Source: CAZJRB01 sp964547995 (GTDB taxonomy: Bacteria; Planctomycetota; Planctomycetia; Pirellulales; Thermoguttaceae). From it: a stretch of 64,000 nucleotides of DNA. Of the stretch, positions 58,431 to 64,000 are shown one piece after another (position 1 is the stretch's first letter; each line of letters begins with the position of its first letter). Where the stretch lies: contig CAZJRB010000022.1 in assembly GCA_964547995.1 (NCBI GenBank), positions 1-64,000 of the forward strand, given 5' to 3'. A program made the position numbers and the translations under genes. A model generated the notes under the pieces. It saw nothing but the letters and a program-made list of their open reading frames with translations, ran no database searches and had not been told where the DNA came from.

Positions 58431-60962
58431 ATGTCTACGATTTCCGAAACACTCGCCATCGCCATGAGGCATCATCAAGCCGGCCGGCTGCCGGAGGCGG
58501 AGCGACTTTACCATGAGATACTTCGCCTGGACCCGCACAACGCGGACGCGATGCACCTGCTGGGCGTTATTGCGCACCAGGTTCACAAGCAAGAGGCGGC
58601 CATTGACTTGATTGGCCGCGCGATCGCAGTCCGGCCGGGGATTGCAGCATACCACAGCAATCTGGGGAACGCTCTTCGGGAACACGGCAAACTCGACGAG
58701 GCGGTGGCCTGCTACCGGCGGGCCTTGCAGATCAAGCCGGATTATCCCGAGGCGTGCAGCAACTTGGGCAACGCTCTGCAAGAGCAGGGTAAACTCGACG
58801 AGGCGGTGGCCTGCTACCGGCGGGCCCTGCACATCAAGCCGGATTACGCCGAGGCACACAACAACTTGGGTAATGCCCTGAAGGGTCAAGGAAAACTCGA
58901 CGAGGCGGCGGCCTGCTACCGGCGGGCCATACAGATCAAGCCGGACTTCGCCGAGGCGCACAACAGCCTGGGCAACACGCTGAAAGACCGGGGAAAATTC
59001 GACGAGGCGATGGTCAACTTCCGGCGGGCCTTGCACATCAAGCCGGATTATGCCGTGGCGTACTACAACCTGGGCAACGATCTCCAAGAACGCGGTAAAT
59101 TCGACGAGGCAGCGACCTGCTATAAGCTGGTCCTGGAAATCAAGCCGGACTTTGCCGAAGCGCACAACAACCTGGGCATCGCCCTGCAAAAGCGAGGGAA
59201 CCTCGATCAAGCGATGGCCTGCTACCGGCAAGCCCTACAGATCAAGCCGGATTATGCCGAAGTTTGCAACAACTTGGGCAACGCCCTGCAAGAACAAGGG
59301 AAGCTCGACGAGGCGGTGGCCTGCTACCAACAGTGTCTACACATCAAACGGGACTATGCTGAGGCGCACAGCAACCTGGGAGAAGCCTATCGGACGCTGG
59401 GGGAGCTGGACGAGTCGGTGGCCGCTCACCAACGGGCTCTACAGATCGGTCCGGATTGTGCTAAGGCAGACTACAACCTGGGTGTTGCTCTGCAAGACCA
59501 GGGAAATCGCGACGAGGCTGTGGCCTGCTACCGGCGGGCCATACAGATCAAACCGGACTATCTGTCGGCCGTCGATGCACTGGTTCATCAGCTCCAGCAC
59601 GTATGCCTTTGGCAAGAATTTGGAGATCTCCCACAGCAAGTGATCGAGGCGGTTGACGAGGACCCCGGGCACGAAAACGCCGGCCCTGTGTCGCCATTTT
59701 CGCTTTTGACCTTGCCGGCGCCAACGACGGCGAAACAGCAGCAACAATGTGCGCGGAAGTGGGTCGAGCAGCGGTTGAAATCGGCAATTCACCTTGGCCA
59801 GAGCATCGGCTTTGCACACCCTCGAGGCGCCAAACCCCGGATCACCCTCGGCTACCTCTCCGCCGACTTCCGTGCGCATGCAACCGCGCACCTCGTCGCT
59901 GAGCTGTTCGAGAAACACGATCGCGGCCGATTCGCGGTCTTCGGCTATTCCTACGGCCCGGACGACGGCAGCCCAATGAGGCAGCGGCTCGTAGATGCGT
60001 TCGACCGGTTTGTCGACGTGAAGGACGCCTCGTTCGCGGAAGCGGCGCGGCTCATCCATTCGGACGAAGTGGACATCCTGGTCGACTTAAAGGGTTACAC
60101 ACAGCACGCCCGCTCACAAATACCGGCCCTTCGCCCCGCTCCCATCCAGGTGAACTACCTCGGGTATCCGGGCACCATGGGGGCGCCCTTCATGGATTAC
60201 ATCCTCGTCGATGATTTCGTCGTCCCGCCGGAACAGCAGCCGTTCTTCACGGAGCAACTGGTCCACCTGCCGGGATGCTACCAGGTGAACGACAGCCGGC
60301 GAGAGATTTCTTCCCGCACACCCTCGCGGGCTGAGTGCGGTCTGCCGAAAAAGGGATTTGTCTTCTGCTGCTTCAACAATAGCTACAAGATTACCCCTGA
60401 AGTGTTTGACGTGTGGATGCGTCTGCTGAAGGCGGTCCGCAGGAGCGTGCTCTGGCTTCTGGAAGGCAACCGCTACGCCCCTGCCAATCTGCGCAGGGAG
60501 GCAGAGGCCCGGGGAGTGGCGGCGGAACGGCTGGTATTCGCACCGCGGCAGCCTCTATTATCCGAGCATCTGGCACGGCACCGTCTGGCCGACCTTTTCC
60601 TCGATACGTTCCCGGTGAATGCGCACACGACGGCCAGTGATGCCCTGTGGGCGGGTTGTCCGGTGCTGACAATCGCCGGCAAGACGTTCGTCTCCCGGGT
60701 GGCTGGGAGCCTGCTGCACACTCTCGGCTTGCCGGAGCTGGTCACGACGTCCCTCGCCGAATATGAAGAGACGGCGTTGCGGCTATCGCGTAAGGCACGC
60801 AAACTCGCCAACCTGCGGACGCGTCTGGAAGCCAACCGCACATCGTCCAGTCTTTTCGACGCCGGGCGGTTTGCCCGGAATCTTGAGAAGGCTTACGTCA
60901 CCATGTGGGAGATTCACACCTCCGGCGAGAAACCACGTGCTTTTTCGGTGAGCCCCACGTAA
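58431..60962 (+). CDS. TPR/SPINDLY-type O-linked GlcNAc transferase-like glycosyltransferase
   Basis: Encodes 843 aa. Eleven tandem 34-residue TPR units fill residues 11-384, all of the form NALQEQGKLDEAVACYRRAL plus IKPDYAEAHNNLG; most are very alike, in protein and DNA (102-base period). The C-terminal 430 residues match the OGT/SPY catalytic region: LGYLSADFRAHATAHLVAEL, VDILVDLKGYTQHARSQIPA, PIQVNYLGYPGTMGAPFMDY and FVFCCFNNSYKITPEVFDVW, then TASDALWAGCPVLTIAGKTF. It should transfer GlcNAc or fucose to Ser/Thr of proteins; the target is not known. No Shine-Dalgarno is seen. Confidence 0.93.
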   Translation: MSTISETLAIAMRHHQAGRLPEAERLYHEILRLDPHNADAMHLLGVIAHQVHKQEAAIDLIGRAIAVRPGIAAYHSNLGNALREHGKLDEAVACYRRALQIKPDYPEACSNLGNALQEQGKLDEAVACYRRALHIKPDYAEAHNNLGNALKGQGKLDEAAACYRRAIQIKPDFAEAHNSLGNTLKDRGKFDEAMVNFRRALHIKPDYAVAYYNLGNDLQERGKFDEAATCYKLVLEIKPDFAEAHNNLGIALQKRGNLDQAMACYRQALQIKPDYAEVCNNLGNALQEQGKLDEAVACYQQCLHIKRDYAEAHSNLGEAYRTLGELDESVAAHQRALQIGPDCAKADYNLGVALQDQGNRDEAVACYRRAIQIKPDYLSAVDALVHQLQHVCLWQEFGDLPQQVIEAVDEDPGHENAGPVSPFSLLTLPAPTTAKQQQQCARKWVEQRLKSAIHLGQSIGFAHPRGAKPRITLGYLSADFRAHATAHLVAELFEKHDRGRFAVFGYSYGPDDGSPMRQRLVDAFDRFVDVKDASFAEAARLIHSDEVDILVDLKGYTQHARSQIPALRPAPIQVNYLGYPGTMGAPFMDYILVDDFVVPPEQQPFFTEQLVHLPGCYQVNDSRREISSRTPSRAECGLPKKGFVFCCFNNSYKITPEVFDVWMRLLKAVRRSVLWLLEGNRYAPANLRREAEARGVAAERLVFAPRQPLLSEHLARHRLADLFLDTFPVNAHTTASDALWAGCPVLTIAGKTFVSRVAGSLLHTLGLPELVTTSLAEYEETALRLSRKARKLANLRTRLEANRTSSSLFDAGRFARNLEKAYVTMWEIHTSGEKPRAFSVSPT

Positions 60963-60971
60963 GTTGACTAT

Positions 60972-61087
60972 GGAGCCGCTCAGAAATAAGTTCGCCATTT
61001 GCCCATAAAGCCGCGACCGCTGGTCGCGCCGAACGACTCGCGGCGGTTTCCGGCCGTGCTTGGCGCGACCAGCGGTCGCGGCTTTAT
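60972..61087. mobile_element. GCGACC pair with a type D left end, reaching into nadB
   Basis: GCTCAGAAATAAGTTCG (60975-60991) is a type D end with one base different. It precedes the ATAAAGCCGCGACCGCTGGT arm (61004-61023 on) and the inverse arm GCGACCAGCGGTCGCGGC (61065-61082). The right side lacks a type D end; TTTAT there supplies the stop codon TAA of nadB (61084-61086, complement). Confidence 0.65.
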
Positions 61088-62691
61088 GCTTCCCGCTGAA
61101 ACGTGACGTGGCGGTTGAAGCGTTCGTCGTCGGTTTCGGGGAAGTCGGTACGGACGTGGGCGCCGCGGGTTTCCTTGCGCCAGCCGGCCGCTTCGATCGT
61201 GAGCCGGGCAACGCAAAGCATGTTCTGCAATTCCCAGCCGGCCACCTCGGAGAACTGCCGGGAGAGGACATAACGGCACCAGTGGTTCAGGGTTCCGGCA
61301 GCGTCTTCGAACCCTTCGGCATCGCGGCGGACGCCGCAGTCGCGCCACATCAGGCTCTCCAGCGAGTTGCGAATGTCGGCCAGATTGAGCGGCTCGCCTG
61401 ACGAATCGGTGGGCGGATTCTCGAGTTTCAAGGCCGTGAAGGTATCGTTCATCCCTGCGGCAACTTTCGAAGCACCCTCACCGGCGTGTCGGCCGTAGAC
61501 CATCGCTTCCAGCAGGCTGTTCGAGGCAAGCCGGTTCGCGCCGTGCAGGCCGCTGGCCGCAACCTCTCCGGCGGCCCAGAGCCCGGGCAGCGTCGTGCGG
61601 CCATCGATGTCGACCGTGAGCCCACCCATCATGTAATGCGCCCCCGGCCGAACCGGAATCCGGTCCCTGGTAATGTCCAAGTCGAACTCGGCACATTGCG
61701 CGGCGATACCGGGGAAACGCTCACGGACCATTTCCGCATCGAGGTGCGTCAGATCGAGGAAGACGTGCGAATGTTTCGTTTTTTCCATCTGGCCGACGAT
61801 CGCCAACGAGACAACGTCGCGTGGCGCCAGTTCGCCGCGGTCGTCGTAGTCCTCCATAAAGCGATGCCCGTAGCGATCGACCAGCCATGCTCCTTCACCC
61901 CGGGTGGCTTCACTGATGAGGTTTCGGCTGCCGCCGGCGATGTAAAGGACCGTCGGATGGAACTGGACGAACTCGATGTCTCGCAATTCGGCCCCGGCCC
62001 GATAGGCGATCGCCACACCGTCGCCCGTCGCCACGGAAGGGTTGGTCGTTTCGCGATAGAGTTGTCCCGCGCCGCCGGTGGCAAGAATCGTTTGTTTCGC
62101 CCAGACCATGGTCATATCGTAGCGGGCGTTCCAGATGAGCGCCCCGTGGCAGACCTCCCCATGGACAAGCAGGTCGAGTGTGTAAGTGTCTTCCCAGATC
62201 TTGACATGCGGCTCGCTTTCGACTTGCGCGATGACCGCCCGCATGATCTCCTTTCCGGTGGCGTCACCCAGTGCGTGGGCAACGCGTCCGCGGCCGTGGG
62301 CGCCTTCGCGCCCCAAGGCAAGGCGATCGCCGACGCGGTCAAATTCGGTCCCCCATTCGATCAACTCGCGGATCCGGTCGGGCGCCTCGCGGACGACTCG
62401 TTCGACCACTTCCAGGTCGCACAGACTGCCTCCGGCCTTCAACGTATCGGCGATGTGGTCTTCGAACCGATCTTCCGGCGAGAGAACGCCGGCGATTCCG
62501 CCCTGGGCGTAGAAGGTGTTCGACTCGCGGAGCTTGCCCTTGGTGACGACCAGGACCGAGAGCCCCGGATCGATCGCCATGGCCGCCCGGAGCCCGGCCA
62601 GCCCGCTGCCGATGATCAATACATCGGCGAAGAAATGCTGGGATCGCTTCGGGTGAAAAGGGACGAGGTATCGCGGGATGGAAATGGACAT
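61084..62691 (-). CDS. nadB: L-aspartate oxidase
   Basis: Encodes 535 aa from MSISIPRYLVPF. It oxidises aspartate to iminoaspartate, the first step of de novo NAD synthesis. FAD motif VLIIGSGLAGLRAAMAI, GGIAGVLSPEDRFEDHIADT, ILATGGAGQLYRETTNPS and the succinate dehydrogenase-like ARGEGAWL(VDR) / GGLTVDIDGRTTLPGLWAAG and GANRLASNSLLEAMVYG are all family landmarks. nadA and nadC are not nearby. A GTG start at 62724 would overlap the upstream stop, but the 11 extra residues are a translated heptanucleotide array. The TAA stop lies inside a GCGACC element. Confidence 0.95.
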   Translation of the reverse strand: MSISIPRYLVPFHPKRSQHFFADVLIIGSGLAGLRAAMAIDPGLSVLVVTKGKLRESNTFYAQGGIAGVLSPEDRFEDHIADTLKAGGSLCDLEVVERVVREAPDRIRELIEWGTEFDRVGDRLALGREGAHGRGRVAHALGDATGKEIMRAVIAQVESEPHVKIWEDTYTLDLLVHGEVCHGALIWNARYDMTMVWAKQTILATGGAGQLYRETTNPSVATGDGVAIAYRAGAELRDIEFVQFHPTVLYIAGGSRNLISEATRGEGAWLVDRYGHRFMEDYDDRGELAPRDVVSLAIVGQMEKTKHSHVFLDLTHLDAEMVRERFPGIAAQCAEFDLDITRDRIPVRPGAHYMMGGLTVDIDGRTTLPGLWAAGEVAASGLHGANRLASNSLLEAMVYGRHAGEGASKVAAGMNDTFTALKLENPPTDSSGEPLNLADIRNSLESLMWRDCGVRRDAEGFEDAAGTLNHWCRYVLSRQFSEVAGWELQNMLCVARLTIEAAGWRKETRGAHVRTDFPETDDERFNRHVTFQREA

Positions 62692-62719
62692 GCCGGGATT
62701 GGGGATTCGGGATTGCTGC
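62692..62719 (-). repeat. Heptanucleotide array abutting the nadB start codon
   Basis: Three to four 7-base units, GCCGGGA, TTGGGGA, TTCGGGA, TTGCTGC on the plus strand, beginning at the base next to the nadB ATG. On the mRNA strand it reads AATCCCG/AATCCCC. It fills the whole gap to the stop codon of the upstream gene. Confidence 0.8.
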
Positions 62720-62720
62720 G

Positions 62721-64000
62721 TCACGGCCGCTTCGGCGCCCGCTTCTGGCGGATTGCCATGTTGAGCCGTTGGACGTCGGCAAGGCAGGCAGGGTTCCAGC
62801 GTTTGCGGAACTCGCTAAGGAGCTTGTTGGCCTTGGCGGTATCGCCGAACTGGATTCGCTCCTCGACGGCAGCGAGATCCTTCTCGTACCGGGCGGCCAG
62901 ATCAAGATAGCGTTCCTTGGCATCCTTTGCGAAGGGTTGATTGGTAGCGTGACAGGCGGCCATACGCAAGGCGGGCAGCGCCACGCCCAAGTTTTTGTCG
63001 TCGTCGTGCGATTTCGCACCCTTTTCGTACTTCTGCTCTATGTCCGCAGCCAGGAGCGCATCGAGCGTCCGAATCCCCTTCTCGAACGACGCGGCTTCGA
63101 GCGGATTCGAGCCAACGGGCATGTCGGAGTAGCTCACGTGTTGGAACCCGTCCTTTTTCATTGTGAACGCGACCAGTTGCGACTGCAACCGGCCGGGGTC
63201 ACCCTGTACGCCGAAAAAGACGTACCGCCCGTTCTTCTTGGCGAAGCCGAACGCCGCTAAATCGATCGGCTGGAACTTGGGCTTAATCGTCTTGTTGGGG
63301 GGCAATCTCAGTTCCATGCAGTATCCGCCCCCGGACTGAACCAGCGCACCAGTGAAGACATCGGGATAAGCCAGTGCCAGGCCGCATGCCCCCAAGGCAC
63401 CCCGCTCGAATCCGCCCACGTAAATGCGGTTAGGATCGATATAGTATTCCTTGTTGGCATAGTGGACGGCGTCGAGACCCATGGAGACTTGCCGCCGCTC
63501 GAAGTTGTTGGCTTTGTACGGCCCGATATAGATCAACTTGTTCTTCTCCAGGATCGGGAGCCACTCTTTGGGCGGCGCACCGTTGTCGTCTTTGCTGAGA
63601 AAAACGAACAACCCGAAGGGTAATTCACCGTCATACGACGCGGGGATGAAGACCTCAAATTGCTCCTTGGTGACGTCGTAGAAATGCTGGGGCGGCGGCT
63701 TGTCCTTGAACTCGTTTCGGATGTTCTTCTGGCGTTCCTTGTCCATTCGCATGAACACTTCCATAGGCCTGCCCCTGGGGGAGTGTTCCTTAAAGGACGT
63801 GCGGAATTGCCCTTTCTTCTTGGCGGGGCGGGACTCCGGCTTCAGCCACTCCGATTTCGGCCGCGCCGGCTTCGGGCCTTCTTTCGACACAGCGCCGCCG
63901 TCGCCGTTCAGTTCAGGCTTCTTCTGAAGCAGATCTTTGACGTACTTCTGATCGGCCGGGCAGAGGCGGTCGATCTTCAGGGGCACGAGCTTTTCTTCGG
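62721..64000 (-). CDS. SLA1-like and esterase-like domain protein, 5' end outside window
   Basis: The open frame runs off the window at 64000; 426 codons are visible. The first part (EEKLVPLKIDRLCPADQKYV) resembles the end of an SLA1 homology (SHD1) domain, common in planctomycetes. After a basic, proline-rich linker, an alpha/beta-hydrolase-like domain follows: FEVFIPASYDGELPFGLFVF and YYIDPNRIYVGGFERGALGA. The expected nucleophile elbow GxSxG is GFERG, so the serine is replaced by Glu and normal esterase activity is doubtful. The C-terminal 90 residues are helical. nadB follows downstream. Confidence 0.8.
   Translation of the reverse strand, partial: EEKLVPLKIDRLCPADQKYVKDLLQKKPELNGDGGAVSKEGPKPARPKSEWLKPESRPAKKKGQFRTSFKEHSPRGRPMEVFMRMDKERQKNIRNEFKDKPPPQHFYDVTKEQFEVFIPASYDGELPFGLFVFLSKDDNGAPPKEWLPILEKNKLIYIGPYKANNFERRQVSMGLDAVHYANKEYYIDPNRIYVGGFERGALGACGLALAYPDVFTGALVQSGGGYCMELRLPPNKTIKPKFQPIDLAAFGFAKKNGRYVFFGVQGDPGRLQSQLVAFTMKKDGFQHVSYSDMPVGSNPLEAASFEKGIRTLDALLAADIEQKYEKGAKSHDDDKNLGVALPALRMAACHATNQPFAKDAKERYLDLAARYEKDLAAVEERIQFGDTAKANKLLSEFRKRWNPACLADVQRLNMAIRQKRAPKRP

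Noticed and set aside
58470..59600. CRISPR or satellite-like 102-base repeats
   Set aside because: They encode in-frame TPR motifs in a long gene.
62692..62724. Longer nadB start at GTG 62724 overlapping the upstream stop
   Set aside because: The extra residues are translated heptanucleotide units; MSISIPRY is where family similarity begins.

Overview
The window is typical of a high-GC planctomycete (Planctomycetota, probably near the Pirellulales). This rests on content rather than a database match. The markers are a subtilase with the phylum-type LEPRLYLTG export motif, a sulfatase, a GH99-like hydrolase, a Ser/Thr kinase fused to LamG-type domains, FHA and SLA1-like domain proteins, several planctomycete-style small proteins and many starts without a Shine-Dalgarno sequence. 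No rRNA or tRNA gene was seen.

Layout. 1-1500 is a small accessory island: one methyltransferase gene between two integron attC-like hairpins, then fragments of a REP-associated tyrosine transposase and of a PQQ-propeller gene. 1.5-8.2 kb holds ruvB, a STAS protein, a cobalamin adenosyltransferase, serA and a TPR lipoprotein. 8.6-15.1 kb is a leftward block for glycine cleavage (gcvT, gcvH, gcvPA, gcvPB), then a LipM-like octanoyltransferase that could lipoylate GcvH, and an FHA protein. 15.6-25.8 kb holds housekeeping genes: RluB-type pseudouridine synthase, pyrK, rpsT, a TPR protein, a class V aminotransferase, coaD, mcsAB and trpE. 25.8-29.8 kb is an accessory region: a MITE-like element, a reshuffled copy of the trpE 3' end fused to a toxin-antitoxin fragment, the intact RelE/ParE-type pair, an IclR regulator with a clear promoter and operator, and a second possible toxin-antitoxin pair. 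29.8-33.9 kb holds a secreted sugar isomerase-like protein, a probable caspase-fold peptidase, and an enolase-superfamily protein that lacks both catalytic lysines, next to an ABM-domain protein. 34-39.8 kb is a Gld-like ABC operon. 40.6-44.7 kb holds pyrB, pyrC and a UDP-sugar dehydrogenase. 44.8-57.1 kb holds large exported or surface proteins: a lipoprotein, the kinase-LamG protein, subtilase, sulfatase and glycosidase. 57.8-64 kb holds hsp20 (with a sigma-54-type promoter), a TPR/SPINDLY-type glycosyltransferase, nadB and a truncated SLA1-like/esterase-like protein.

The most unusual signal is intergenic. (1) Degenerate heptanucleotide arrays stop exactly at coding borders. They run pyrimidine-rich into ATG start codons (cobO, gcvPA, pyrC, nadB; 2 bases away for the ABC permease), and on the opposite strand into the reverse complement of TGA stops (serA, gcvH, mcsB). 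(2) A set of short palindromic elements appears modular: at least four kinds of terminal inverted repeat enclose exchangeable palindromic cores, and one kind is inserted in the middle of another palindrome at two loci. These two systems account for most of the non-coding DNA here.

Functional links: gcvTH/PAPB with LipM form one pathway; pyrB, pyrC and pyrK are pyrimidine genes in two places; mcsA and mcsB are translationally coupled; the FHA protein and the kinase suggest Ser/Thr phospho-signalling; the exported hydrolases fit a polysaccharide-degrading lifestyle.
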